From Pelobates cultripes (Eukaryota; Chordata; Amphibia; Anura; Pelobatidae): 64,000 nucleotides of DNA. A program made the position numbers and the translations under genes. The stretch covers positions 197,635,771 through 197,699,770 of the forward strand of contig OW240912.1 of assembly GCA_933207985.1 (NCBI GenBank). The letters are read 5' to 3'. Below, in pieces: positions 22,771-34,459 of this stretch. Each line of letters opens with the position of its first letter. Position 1 is the first letter of the stretch. The notes under the pieces are model-generated. The model did no database searches, was not told the DNA's origin, and saw nothing but the letters and a program-made list of their open reading frames with translations.

Positions 22771-24768
22771 TGTGATAGACCGCCTGGCACCCCGACCGGG
22801 TACCTCCGTCAATCGCTGCTCCCTAGTACTTGCGAGCACCATTAGCACCGCACTGGAACACCATAATCATCGTAAACCCCACAAACCGCCGCAGCTTGGT
22901 TGGAGTCTCGCTGTCCTCCACCCACCCTGGACCCATGACCAGCATCCAGCTTCCAGTGGGTAGACCTCTCCTAGTCCAGAGAGCGGAGCAGGCTGCTCTT
23001 ACAAGAGCAATTATTGTGATCCAAGGGAGTATGGTAAGTATAGCAATCCCCAGAGTGAATATAGCTCTCCAATCCCCCAAACATGAGCCTAGACTTCATG
23101 AAGTCAGCATTGAAAGTCAGGTTTCAGTGTTTGCAGATGACACAAAACTCTGTAAAATAATACAATGTGAGCAAGATATTACTTTGCTGCAGAGGGATTT
23201 AGATAGACTGGGGGACTGGGCACTCAAATGGAAGATGACATTTAATGTTGAAAAATGCAAAGTTATGCACTTCGGCATAAAGAATACACAAGCAACGTAT
23301 ACCCTTAATGGAAGCGAATTAGGGATAACAACACACGAAAAGGACTTGGGAATTGTTATAGACAACAAACTATGCAACATTATGCAATGTCAATCAGCAG
23401 TGGCCAAGGCCAGTAAGGTATTGTCATGCATGAAAAAGGGCATTCATTCTCGGGATGAGAATATAATTTTGCCTCTTTATAAATCACTGGTAAGACCACA
23501 TATTAAATATGCTGTGCAATTTTGGGCACCTGTTCTAAAGAAGGATATTGTGGCACTAAAAAAAGTGCAGAGGCAGGCTACAAAATTAATAAAAGGAATG
23601 GAACATATCAGCTATGAAGAAAGGTTAACAAATTTAAACCTATTTAGTTTAGAAAAACGTCGCCGGAGAGGGGATATGATAACATTATACAAATATATTC
23701 GGGGCCAATACAAACCATTGTGTGGAAATCTATTCACAAACCGGACTTTACATAGGACACGAGGCCATGCGTTTAGACTGGAAGAAAGAAGATTTCGTCT
23801 AAGGCAAAGGAAAGGTTTTTTTTTACTGTAAGAACAATCAGGATGTGGAATTCTCTGCCTGAAGAAGTGGTTTTATCAGAGTCCATACAGATGTTCAAAC
23901 AGCTACTAGATGCATACTTGCAAAAACAGAATATTCAAGGATATAATCTTTCAATGTAGGGTAATAACTGCTTGATCCAAGGATAAATCTGACTGCCATT
24001 CTGGGGTCAAGAAGGAATTTTTTTCCTAGCTTGTTGCAAAATTGTGCTGCAAACTGGGGTTTTTGCCTTCTTTTGGATCAACAGCAAAAAACAAATGTGA
24101 GGAAGGCTGAACTTGATGGACGCAAGTCTCTTTTCAGCTATGTAACTATGTAACTATGAAGGGTAAAACGAATCACAGTTTAATGGTAGCCACAACTGGC
24201 CTTTTATGACAGTCCCCATGCAAGGGGCACTCCCCCTGGACCGGAGAGTAAACCACAGTGGAAATAAATACACAATCACATTGGCTCTCAGGTCCAGGAC
24301 ACTCCCATACAGAATCAGATAATCCCTTCTCTGTGCCTGGGAGATAATTGGATCAGGAACTGTACTAATCTAATCTAATTATCTACAAGCATAGAAAAAA
24401 AAACCATACATTTTTACAAACCCCCCAAAATACCTTAAAACACACAAACCCCCCACAAACATCCCCTGATAGCCCTGATTTGGGTTACCAACATATCCAA
24501 AAATCACCCAGATCAGTTTACGGGTTCAGGAATTTCCTGGAAGTCTTATTTTTGATTGACTGTGCACATGGTCCTATGCTCAAAACAGTTCCAGGGAATC
24601 AGGGCTAACGGTTGGTCTCTTTGTCTGGAGTACAGAAGTACATAACTCACATGAACAGAGCCTTTTAAAGTGCATTGGGCAAGGTATATTGCAGGGTCCA
24701 TAGTCCTGAGGCAAGAGGCTGGCCAGCAGGCTCCTCCAAGAACCCGTGACGAGGTTCAGTTTGTCACA
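22771..24768 (-). mobile_element. LTR split by an L2 element (same family as 51301-52286)
   Basis: On the minus strand it starts TGTGACAAACTGAACC and ends GGCGGTCTATCACA. A perfect 5-bp duplication AATAT flanks it (22766-22770 and 24769-24773). Its minus-strand start (CTTGGAGGAGCCTGCT, CTTGCC, GGACTATGGACC) and end (GGAGGTACCCGGTCGGGGTG) match the LTR at 51301-52286. Subtracting the L2 leaves about 925 bp, close to the 986 bp of the other copy. No internal retroviral genes are present in the window. Confidence 0.78.
23086..24158 (+). mobile_element. L2/CR1-type LINE 3' fragment
   Basis: The plus strand from about 23118 encodes VSVFADDTKLCK, with the RT catalytic FADD, then LGDWALKWKMTFNVEKCKVM, LGIVIDN, YKSLVRPHIKYA and NSLPEEVV. 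The frame shifts once near 23828 in a T-run. The 3' UTR has the typical L2 end (GGATCAACAGC, TGAACTTGATGGACGCAAG) and a tail of TGTAACTA repeats at 24141-24157. It is 5'-truncated within the RT and nested in an LTR. Confidence 0.85.
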
Positions 24769-24984
24769 AATATATAATACAAACTCACACACAATGTAAC
24801 TAAAGATTTCTTGTGACAGTAAAAAGAAATCCTTCCCAAGGAAGTATGTAATTGCCCTTATCATGTTGTCTGAGCATAAAACCTACCGCGCCTCACCTCC
24901 CCCCCCCCACCTAAATTACCAGCATAGCAGGCCCTAGTTGGGGAAAAACACAAGAACATCACAATGAATGACTCGTAATCAATA

Positions 24985-25315
24985 TTACATGGCAGACATA
25001 AAATTATGTGTACAGTAGAAGGTCAATCCAAATATCCAATCAAAAAGAACCACCAAGGAACAAATGTAAGAACAAATGAAAGGGAAGACTCACAGAGGAG
25101 GCAACCAGTGTACATCAGCTGGCCCCAGGTCAAGGCCAACAAAAAGCCACCAACAAGTGACGGAGACGCCAACTCTGGTAATGCTGATCCGATGGAACAA
25201 ACCACCTGGAAAAGGACCTGTGATGAAAAAAAACAACAACAATATAATTCACTGCATTTTTACTTGTGATTACTATGAAAGAGGCTTTGAAAATAAAGAT
25301 TAAAAAAATAATAAT
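24985..25315 (+). mobile_element. Possible retroposed segment with A-rich 3' end
   Basis: About 300 bases without coding resemblance end in AATAAAGATTAAAAAAATAATAATAAC, a poly(A)-signal-like A-rich tail. The source family is not recognised. Confidence 0.25.
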
Positions 25316-25728
25316 AACAAACTAAAATATATATATATATTTATATTTCTGATTAATATGAATACGATTTTATTCTATAAAAGAATCTAATAGCAGCTAA
25401 GACAAGCTGCTTTGATTTATTGATTTTAGCTCCATCTATACATTAGTATTCACATTGCTTAGTTGACCAACACCCTAAATACAAGGTAATAATGAATCCA
25501 ATGTAAATCACTGCCAAGGAAAACAAATCAATATCTTCACATGAAACTGAAACTAATCTAAAGACTGAATCGGGCCCTTCTTTAGCGGTAAGAATTGCTT
25601 TACTTCTTGGGGTTTTGTATAAGCAAATGTGTGCAGTGTGTTTATGTTAGAATAATTAAATAATTATTCTATAAGCTTCTGCTTAGGTTAGAGAAAATGT
25701 ACTGAAAAAGGGATATATTTTCTTCCAG

Positions 25729-25878
25729 GTTCATCTTATGAAGCCAGAAAGTGTACCCAAGGCTTGCTGTGCCCCCACCAAGCTGAGCGCAACTTCAGTC
25801 CTGTATTACGACAACAACAACAATGTGATATTAAAAAAGCATCGCAACATGGTGGTCAAGTCCTGCGGATGCCATTGA
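25729..25878 (+). CDS. bmp8a: bmp8 exon 7 (C-terminus, stop)
   Basis: The acceptor TCTTCCAG precedes 25729; 49 codons and TGA at 25876-25878. It encodes [20 protein letters not shown], then [20 protein letters not shown] and the terminal KSCGCH. The adjacent cysteines ACCAP and the terminal CGC complete the cystine knot; one of them forms the interchain bond in the family. ACCAP and the terminal CGCH are shared with BMP5-7. The four-Asn run comes from AAC repeats. Confidence 0.97.
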   Translation, partial: VHLMKPESVPKACCAPTKLSATSVLYYDNNNNVILKKHRNMVVKSCGCH

Positions 25879-26037
25879 CACGAACTAAAAGAATGTGGAA
25901 GATATGAATGCAGTTTATATAACAAAGATTTCAAGAGCCATTATTATAAGTATTCTAACAAAACAGGCTGAAGAATTGTTATATTATTTGATATGGAAAT
26001 TTTAATGGTATAAACTGTTCTGTGGTTTTGTTTTTTT

Positions 26038-26043
26038 AATAAA
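26038..26043 (+). terminator. bmp8a: bmp8 poly(A) signal AATAAA
   Basis: The first canonical AATAAA after the bmp8 stop, 160 bases downstream, in a T/A-rich setting. It implies a very short 3' UTR. Confidence 0.65.
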
Positions 26044-26781
26044 AAAAAAGATATTGGGACTAAAAAAGTTAAAATTGTGAAATAACATTAGTTTATGTCA
26101 ACCCCAAGCAGTATAACTAAAAACTGATAAGCATGCTTTTGTTTAATGAATACCCACAGAGGTCACGCTCTAAGTCTCATCCTCATCAGTGTCATCCTAG
26201 GTTTAACAGTCCACTCCCACATTAGCTGAGCTACAGCAAAGGGGACGGCCTGTAGATATCGAGAGAGCAACATTACCTATCAAATCTCTCAAACTATGTG
26301 ACACTAACAGGATGGGACAGCGCCCACAGACTCTTGTAGCTGTAATGGTTATGGTGCTAAGATTGCCCCTTTTGATTATTTCAAACAGAGAGAGTTACAC
26401 GGAATTACACGATTATAACTTTTTTTGTCAGAAATTAGTTGCTATAAAAATGGGTAAGGGTGGCTCTCTTGCAGTCATCCTTAGCTCTTTTTTCTGTATC
26501 GCTAAGCGGTAACAGGCATCATAAATTCATCCCTCACCTCACAACTGTAGTCATATTACAGTTTGGTTTTCCATTCGAATGCTAAAAGAAAATATGTAGT
26601 CTGAGACATATGGCCTGTGAAGTATACAACTTCCTTCTAAAGGAATTTCCTCATTAATACATACAGAATTATTCACTAAAATAATAATTGCTGGGAATTT
26701 AAACTGAATTCAAAGGGAATTAAAATATTTAGGCCAAAAATCCCCAGTTCATTTATTGTTTTCATTTTGGTAATTTTTGCA
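26044..26781. other. Intergenic, no feature recognised
   Basis: Start of the bmp8-ppie intergenic region. No coding or repeat family was recognised before the MITE at 26782. Confidence 0.4.
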
Positions 26782-26851
26782 TTAAAGGGACACTATAGTC
26801 ACCTAGACCACTTCAACTCATTGAAGTAGTCTAGGTGCACTGTCCCCTTAA
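26782..26851. mobile_element. 70-bp palindromic T2-type MITE
   Basis: TTAAAGGGACACTATAG at the left and CTGTCCCCTTAA at the right form a nearly complete hairpin with CCTAGACCACTTCAA and its inverse around the centre. TTAA ends act as target duplication. Confidence 0.75.
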
Positions 26852-27149
26852 CCTTGAAATCTATACTATTTTGCTTTAATTCATCAGTTCAGTAATACAC
26901 TAAATGATATATGGAAATTTCATTGGTGCGAATGTCTTATTTATTTAATAGAATCATATTTAACCCCTTCCAGACCTTGGACATACTGGGTACATCCATC
27001 AAAAACCGTCCGTTAACGACCGCGGACGTACCCACGGACTTATCTGGACCTGCGATTTGCGGTGATCCCGGTCGGGGGGACTGCCCGAGACCACAGCAGT
27101 CCCTTTGCATCAGCTCCGTCCACCGCAGCCCTCCAGGACCATGTGATCA

Positions 27150-27222
<73 letters not shown>

Positions 27223-27256
27223 TGTATTTAATATATATATATATATATATATATAA
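27150..27256. repeat. (TA)n / (CA)n microsatellite
   Basis: Long (TA)n, a short ACACACACAC and a second (TA)n. It produces meaningless IYIY open frames. Confidence 0.95.
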
Positions 27257-27423
27257 AACTATATAATATAAATTTCAAAAAAACAAACATTTTATTTAGT
27301 TTTATATTTATTTAGTTTTAAAGACTGGAAAGCAGCCTTTCTTACTTGGAGTTTGTATCTATTGGAGCTCTGGTAGTGCGCCCGGCATTGGAGTACCAAA
27401 AGCGTGAGTGCAGGGGATTTGTG

Positions 27424-27465
<42 letters not shown>
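27424..27465. repeat. (TA)n flanking the Ngaro-like element on the left
   Basis: A run of TATATA ends immediately before the first split direct repeat; a matching (TA)n follows the last one at 32888. Confidence 0.95.
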
Positions 27466-27466
<1 letters not shown>

Positions 27467-27468
<2 letters not shown>

Positions 27469-27576
27469 TTAAGGCCGTTTGCCTGTATTTGTGGGAGGGG
27501 CTTAAATTAATTCACTCCCCTATATAAGGGACACCCCTTACCTGACTCATATCGCTTGAGGTCAGCATCAGAATGA
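27467..27576 (+). repeat. Split direct repeat A1
   Basis: Starts TTTTAAGGCCGTTTGCCTG, contains GTGGGAGGGGCTTAAATTAA and CCTATATAAGGGACACCCC, and ends CAGCATCAGAATGA. The TATATAAGG is TATA-like, as expected of a promoter-bearing terminus. Confidence 0.85.
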
Positions 27577-28302
27577 TTTCCACTTCCGGGTCATCCAGAC
27601 GCCATTTTACCTGATTACTCCATGAGGTTTTCTAAGCTGAGCTGTGTCAGGAATTCAGCCACAGGCTTTTCCGGCCTTTCACATTCTTTCTTCAATCTAT
27701 CGCCGTGGATGGTGTCCCAGTGACTCACAAACCGTAAGTCGACCTACCCGTTACGCCAGGCATCAGTCCCACGGCACCATGCAAGGGTCAGGTCCTCACT
27801 TTACGGCTGCATTTTGTCTAAATCTGTCCTAAAACCATTGGATGTTCATGCATATCATTCGTTTAAATTCACTTGTTTATATCTGTCACTGGCTCATTTC
27901 GAGCATTAGCATACTCCCAAATGGGAACACATTCTGTTTCAATTGCCTAAACATACTAGGCAATTCTGTGCGTGCATTTCGAATCTCACTGCTCGTTTCG
28001 TTTTGTTTCCCTGACATACTAGGCTCACGGTTCGTGCAATTTTCTACCAAACGGGAACTAGTTTATGCATTTACTATTGTACTACACAAAGTTTTGTGCG
28101 TTTACAACCCACGAACAGAACTTTGGTTTGTTACAATGACTGTTATTAAGCTATTATGTTCACTTATTGTATATTGTCAAACGGGCACTGTTTGTTTCCC
28201 TGTCATACAATGCTGGGCCATAGCTCATGAACAATGTTTCACATAAACCACACTGACTCCTACAGGTCACTCTCAAAATCTCACGTTAACCTTGCATTTG
28301 GA

Positions 28303-28380
28303 TTAACCCCTTAAGGACCAAACTCTGGAATAAAAGGGAATCATGATATGTCACACATGTCATGTATCCTTCAGGGTTAA
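28303..28380. mobile_element. 78-bp TTAACCCC palindromic MITE
   Basis: TTAACCCCTTAAGGACC at the left and TCCTTCAGGGTTAA at the right, with GATATGTCACACATGTCAT between. The ends are those of the larger element at 56275-58177. Confidence 0.6.
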
Positions 28381-29172
28381 AGGATATTTTACCATACAAT
28401 CAGCATTTCTGACCCCTACTGGTCAACAGCAAAACTGTCTTCACATGTCATATACAATTATCAGCCAATATAAATTACACATAAGATTGTTTTAAACATA
28501 ACCATAAACCATAAATTAAACTCCAACACGGGCTCAACTTCAGGTTTAATTCACAATAATTTACATTTCACATCAAGACTAACAGTAGTTCTATCAACAC
28601 TGCCACCTACAGGTCTGTCAAGTACATTGACAATTTTCATGGGGTTTTTCATGGGGTTTTACAAACACCAAAACACTGAACCCTATAGGTCAACAGACAA
28701 ACAACATTTCACATACCAATCAGTATCAACTACACTGCCTCCTATAGGGCACTCGGCAGATCTCCAGTGCACTTGCATTTTGCAACACCATGTTCACTGA
28801 CCATTCAATAAGGCAAACAACAATTCACATAGCAAGCAGTATATCAACATCTGTTATAAATACACATATTATTACACAGTAGCACACGCATCTGTATATA
28901 CGTAACTGGTAATATGGTTCACATACATACGGCACTTAATGGGTTAAGATTGATACATATTTAACCAGTATGGATATGATGTTTAATATTTACATATCAC
29001 GGCACTTTACTTTCACATATACTGTATGTTTTAAGATAAGCTTGGTCTATGCCATATTTCCTTATGCCATACGATTTTATCCATTCAGGTTACAGTTACT
29101 ACTAAAAAACCTATACGGATTGTCAGGTTCAATACCATACTACCAGGTACATACACCTGCTCACGTAGTTAT

Positions 29173-30214
29173 CCATCTCTTACCTTCCCTGGAATAGTAA
29201 TAGTGTACTGGCAATTAGGGTTCTAGGGCCCAATAGGTATTACCCCCTTTTTTCTCTGCATTATGCTTCGGTTAGTGGTCCCGCGAGGCCAACACCCCGC
29301 CTCACACTCGGAGGCATACACCCCTCGGGCCACTCGTGAGCTAGCCGCCTCGCATTGTATCATAGAGAGGGCCTCACCTGTCACTCCCCTTCCTATTTTT
29401 CTGGTTACTGTCACCGAGAGGCCAACATCCTGCCACAACGTTCGGTGGCCACACAAAATCCCCTCGCGCCAAGCATAGATAGAGCCTCTCAAGCCACTTG
29501 GCAACTAGCAGGGCCTCACCAGTCACCAAAAAACACCAAGCCTAATCGTTTCGCCTTACGGCTTAGCTAGCAAGCCGGTACAAGACCCCTGGGTACAAAT
29601 ATATAATTGCAATTTTATTGTTATTTAAGTATTTCTCAAAAAGATGGTAAAGAATCACCTCTTCCTAGCACCCCGGCTAGAAGTGATACACCTTCATCTC
29701 TTACTTTCCCTGGAGTAGTAGTAATGTACTGGCAATTAGGGTTCTATGGCCCAATAGGTATTACCCCCTGTTTTCTCTGCTTTACGCTTTGGTTAGTGGT
29801 CCCGCGAGGAGAACACCCCACCTCACACTCGGAGGCATACACCGCTCGGGCCACTCGTGAGCTAGCTGCCTCGCATTGTATCATAGAGAGGGCCTCACCT
29901 GTCACTCCCCTTCCTATTTTCTGGTTACTGTCACCGAGAGGCCAACATCCTGCCACAACGTTCGGTGGCCACAAAAAATCCCCTCGCGCCAAGCATAGAT
30001 AGAGCCTCTCAAGCCACTTGGCAACTAGCAGGGCCTCACCAGTCACCAAAAAACACCAAGCCTAATCGTTTCGCCTTACGGCTTAGCTAGCAAGCCAGTA
30101 CAAGACCACTGGGTACAAATAATAATTGCAATCTTTATTGTTATTTAAGTATTTCTCAAAAAGATGGTGAAGAATCACCTCTTCCTGGCACCCCGGCTAG
30201 CAGTGATACACCTT
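29173..30214. repeat. Tandem duplication of a 522-bp unit
   Basis: 29173-29694 and 29695-30214 are highly similar head-to-tail copies (CATCTCTTAC...CCCGGCTAGxAGTGATACACC). Differences are scattered single bases and short indels. The open frames in both units are shared shadows. It lies inside the split-repeat element and may be part of its body. Confidence 0.85.
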
Positions 30215-32446
30215 CAAGCAGAGGAGATGTGGCTCCGACCTAAGGAGGCGACAAATCCCCTACCCTGCCACAGCAAGGAAAGCAGAGTTATTCAAACGCC
30301 TCCATACATCAACGGACAACACGGAGGCAGGGGAAAGCCCAGCAACACCAACTCAGGTGACACCCAGGCCATGCTAGCCTCACTCATAAACTCATGAGCC
30401 AAAAAATTTACGACAGACTGGCAATCTCGAGTCGGTCACAGCCCTCACAAGGCTGGGCCTCACGCTACTATACAACCAGCACCAACCGAAACTCGGTTAC
30501 CTGGTACAATCAATTCTTGGTACAAGACGTTAACCCTGCATATATGATCCCGGCACATTGGGGAAACAAGGCATATATATGTATGATGATTTATCTATGA
30601 TGGTCAGACCCAGGGATTCTAGGTAAATCGGGAACTGACCATCCCTTGGTTGTGTTGGCATTTGGAATATGTAGAGATGCTTATTTGTGCAGGTACCCAT
30701 ACAGAAGGGATTTTCTCCCAAACAAACGGACGAGCACTCTCAGGCTCAAGGTACCAGCACCTCTGAACTACCAGAGACAATTTGTATTAGTAGTTGCATT
30801 GCATATAGACTGTTGCATATATGTTCAAATCATTCAGGGCACATGACAAACAATGTGTCCCAATACAACTTACAAATAACGTACTCACCATCTGTACACA
30901 CCAATGCATTTTCAACACTACTGACTCATCATCCTTCCAGACTTGTAGTAGATTTACTAAGGCTCTGGAGCTTCAAAGGGCTCCCATACATGTATCATAA
31001 ATAAACCCTCAAGGAATATAACATGCCCTCACTTACAGTCAGCACAACAGAACCGTCGGCTGTAAACACACACATAGCCAAGATTTGCAGAGGGGTTTTT
31101 ACTTGGGTTTTCCAATCTCCACCATTTACAGCATGGCACCAAACACATTGGTATTGTCACAAGGGAATCTTCCCTTAAACAAAGACTAACCATAGACTTA
31201 TTGGCACCACACACCTTCGCTACCCCAAGTCTCAACTCCCTCATACCCTCCGAGGAGTTTCCTTACTATACACACCATTGTTCTACCTTTACAGCTATCA
31301 CTCAAGCATGGGTTGAAGCTTTGTTAAGTAAGACCAATATCATCAACACAGTAAACTGCTACCATCTACCCTACAAACTGGCACTTACATGGCATAAAAT
31401 GGGCAATCCTTTCCCCGCTAAAAGCAGCTGCTGTGGCATGGGGTAAATCATGGTCAGGGTCATCAATCCATTGTTACTCAACTAAGCACATGTCATATCA
31501 TCAACAAATGCCACTCATCATCCATACGACCATGGTATTGCTAGGGAACTCACTTGGTTGGCCACTTACCACATTTCTTTTACTTTCATGTACCAGGCGG
31601 GGGTATACATCCCTGCCGACAATTGTCTCATTTATATTCCAGGCATGTTCATCGTACGCTTCTTACAGCCGCCCATACAGTCACGGCCACTCTTTCGTTC
31701 CAGAGACAAAATCATGGATTAGACATACTCATGCAGCATAGCATGCACTATCCCACCTAGCACTTTCATCCCATTCTTGTAGAACGCATAACACAGCTAT
31801 TCACCTGGCTTTAAAGAATCTCATTGGAACACGACATAGCTCAACCTGTGTCATAACATTTCTCCTAGGTTTTGCTTCATTTTTGCCACCTTAAACTAAA
31901 ACCATCTCACACACCATTAATTATATATTTTACAGGCATTCAACAACACAGGATAACCTATGGCCAAAACTACCATAACTTCATGCTATCATACCAGACA
32001 AGAATATACTATACCATCCCCCCACGTTACACTCAGAGATTACCAATAGCCATCCAACTTTTCCATCCTTATCGGACCTATTAAACCATTAAATTATACT
32101 ACCAAGTCGGCCATTACCAGCCATGCACACTGCCTTTTATGCCTTTCTCAGGCCAGAGAATCCACTACCATAACCACCACTCAGACAGATCATTGTCTTC
32201 AACGATCCCACGTATGTAAACACATATATCATTACCTATTGGCTCTACCACATTCCGAAACAAGTCAACACGCACCAACAGTAGAGATAACATACTATCC
32301 TACCCACAACAAATGGTGTCCAGTTGCGGTCCTAGATTCCTACCTTCAAAATCCTTCAAGGAATTAAATACCGTAATGCATTTAAGGAAATGTCTGGTTA
32401 ATTTGTATATATTGTTGACTGTATTAAATCTTTGATTATTCTTTTT

Positions 32447-32573
32447 GCCCTCTTTATTTACAGGCCTACCGTATCGTCGGTCTCGGCACACCACAACCGA
32501 CTTGCTCCCTTTATACTATCCTACACTTATGCTGGAACCTTACTCCATATACGGCTATTTGCCCCGAACACAA
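32447..32573 (+). repeat. Split direct repeat B1
   Basis: Starts GCCCTCTTTATTTACAGGCC and ends TTTGCCCCGAACACAA. It directly precedes A2 with one base between. Confidence 0.85.
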
Positions 32574-32574
32574 G

Positions 32575-32684
32575 TTTTAAAGGCCATTTGGCCTGTTTGT
32601 GGGAGGGGCTTAAATTAATTCACTCCCCTATATAAGGGACACCCCTTACCTGACTCATATCGCTTGAGGTCAGCATCAGAATGA
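32575..32684 (+). repeat. Split direct repeat A2
   Basis: A second copy of A1 with an extra base in TTTTAAAGGCC and a changed TTGGCCTG segment, then near identity to CAGAATGA. Confidence 0.85.
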
Positions 32685-32757
32685 CCCTCCCACCCACTCC
32701 TCATTTCAACACTTTCTCTTTTCTTTCCATTTACTTTACTTACTTACTCCTTGGTGG

Positions 32758-32884
32758 GCCCTCTTTATTTACAGGCCTACCGTATCATCGGTCTCGGCAC
32801 ACCACAACCGACTTGCTCCCTTTATACTATCCTACACTTATGCTGGAACCTTACTCCATATACGGCTATTTGCCCCGAACACAA
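32758..32884 (+). repeat. Split direct repeat B2
   Basis: A second copy of B1, separated from A2 by 73 bp and followed at once by AATATGTG and (TA)n. Confidence 0.85.
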
Positions 32885-32885
<1 letters not shown>

Positions 32886-32935
<50 letters not shown>

Positions 32936-32990
32936 TATACATACATACACAGACACACACACACACACACACACACTCTACATATATATT
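32886..32990. repeat. (TA)n then (CA)n microsatellite
   Basis: (TA)n to 32936, TACATACATACACAGA, then (CA)n to 32976 and more TA. It flanks the split-repeat element on the right. Confidence 0.95.
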
Positions 32991-33003
32991 TAACTATTAA
33001 CTA

Positions 33004-33339
33004 AAGTAATACCCTGAAATCTGCGGGGGATACGTTCCAATTTTGAAAATGCACGCATTTTGGACGGACAATATTATTACTAGTAGTGAGTCCATGATAA
33101 AGATTTTACCCCCCCTCCCTCATCCGATGCACTTACCTGGTCCTTGGAGCTCCTCTCTTTTTCCTCCCGTGCGGCCGTCTGCAAAGAGCGATAGGAGGAA
33201 GCGACGTCATTGCGTGTGACCTCCCTTCCTCGCAGTGGTCACGAAAAATCTACGGATTACATCTGCTGGACCCTGGGGATAAAATACGCAAATTCCTGAA
33301 GCCGCAGATTAAGAAGCGCAAATTTTCGCGGTATTACTG
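33004..33339. mobile_element. MITE with TA duplication (Tc2/pogo-like ends)
   Basis: Left AAGTAATACCCTGAAATCTG and right GCGCAAATTTTCGCGGTATTACTG are inverted termini, with TA on each side (33002-33003, 33340-33341). GCGGGGGATACGTTCC near the left end is typical of Tc2-like mariner ends. No transposase is present. Confidence 0.55.
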
Positions 33340-34371
33340 TACATAATTATTTGATTTTATTAATTATAATTTGAGGGACCTGCCTGACAACCCAGGCAGA
33401 CAGTCCAGAGAATTTCATTGGCAAGCCCTATATTTAACCTCGTAACTTTCCAAAACACCATACACCTTTACATGGGGGTTATTGTTATACTCGGTAGACT
33501 TTGATGAACACAAATATGAGTGTTTTAAAAAGTAAAACTTATCACGCTGATGATATCACCAGAAAAAGTGCAGTTTTTGTTTTAAAAAAAATGCAAAAAA
33601 CAAATAAAGGCTACATTTGGCCAATGTTTGTGACTAAGTGGCTACTACAAAAGACTGAAAATACACCATGTTGAATACCCTGGGTTGCCTACATTTAAAA
33701 TCGTATGCCATGGGCTACCATATGGTCTCAAAAGGTAACAAATCTGGCAAACTGAATTGGGCAAACCCTATATTGACCCTGTAACTTTCCAAAACATCAT
33801 AAAACCTGTACATGAGGGGCATTGTTATACTCGTGAGACTTCGCTGAACACAAATATGGGTGTTTAAAACAGTAAAACCTATCACGACAATGAAATCACC
33901 AGTAAAAGTGCAGTTTTTGTGTAAAAAAATGCAAAAAACGAATATGAACGCTAACTTTGGCAAGTGTTTGTGGCTACGTTTCATCCCCAAAACTTGAATC
34001 GTCTTTGACTGATAGCTGCTGCATGTCTAATTTAAATTAATCTTATTTTGTTTAGTCCTCAATCCTATGAGTGCACTCTGCATTGGATATAGTTTGATAC
34101 CAGGGAATGAAAGACTGAGAGAAGGGCAGGGTTATCGACTAAACTAATAATTTTTGTGAATACATTTCAAAAATTAGGCTATAATATTCAAGCTGTCACT
34201 AAGGCGAAGTTTGGATTTTTCAAATATGCTATTTTGGTCTAAATTACGCAATTTAGATTTTCACTTTCTAAAATGAGAAATTTAGTGAATAACCCTTTGA
34301 AAAATGTAAAACCCTTGTTACATTTACATACGTGTGTAATCTCCAAATGTGTATTATGTATGCATATGTCT

Positions 34372-34399
34372 ATTAACATATGTGTATCATACTGATGTT

Positions 34400-34459
<60 letters not shown>

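Larger units (their letters stand above)
18333..26043 (+). other. bmp8a: bmp8 gene, exons 2-7 to poly(A) signal (5' partial)
   Basis: Bone morphogenetic protein 8, a secreted TGF-beta superfamily ligand that signals as a dimer through BMP receptors and SMAD1/5/8. Six exons of 193, 149, 195, 80, 111 and 150 coding nt encode 291 residues: most of the propeptide and the whole mature domain. The 149-nt and 111-nt exon sizes are those of the BMP5/6/7/8 group. BMP8 rather than BMP5/6/7 is indicated by the pre-domain LPHPNKLPGIFD, by [11 protein letters not shown] with its extra Cys, and by LMKP after VH. The roughly 400-residue family length means that about 110 residues (exon 1) are missing upstream. 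Its 3' neighbour ppie is convergent. Mammals have BMP8A and BMP8B; which one a frog copy equals is not decidable here. Confidence 0.93.
27467..32884 (+). mobile_element. Element with split direct repeats (Ngaro/DIRS-like, non-autonomous)
   Basis: The repeat order is A1 (27467-27576), 4.9 kb interior, B1 (32447-32573), A2 (32575-32684), B2 (32758-32884). A1/A2 are about 95% alike over the last 90 bases and B1/B2 differ by about one base. This A1-body-B1-A2-B2 layout is that described for Ngaro-type tyrosine-recombinase retroelements. The element is bordered by (TA)n on both sides with no other duplication. The interior has no recognisable RT or recombinase, only short degenerate frames at 30164-31760. 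The alternative is a full element followed in tandem by an internally deleted copy of itself. Confidence 0.5.
26960..34010 (-). mobile_element. TTAACCCC-ended element, interrupted (second copy of 56275-58177)
   Basis: Starts TTAACCCCTTCCAGACC. The GC-rich end with CCATGTGATCAC, (TA)n and, much later, GCCTGACAACCCAGGCAG (33375) and ACTTTCCAAAACACCAT (33443) match the element at 56275-58177 in reverse. Two head-to-tail versions of the same inner module lie at about 33400-33650 and 33740-33990. A 5.4-kb element (27467-32884) and a MITE (33004-33339) interrupt it. The right end is not seen. Non-coding. Confidence 0.55.

Noticed and set aside
22830..23831. A 333-codon gene starting at 22830
   Set aside because: The first about 85 codons are antisense LTR sequence; L2 RT coding starts near 23118. 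It is a chance join of two elements.
18333..25878. Assignment of the TGF-beta gene to BMP5, BMP6 or BMP7
   Set aside because: The LPGIFD spacer, the extra Cys in LDSCMNAT and the LMKP segment follow BMP8, and the ppie neighbour agrees.
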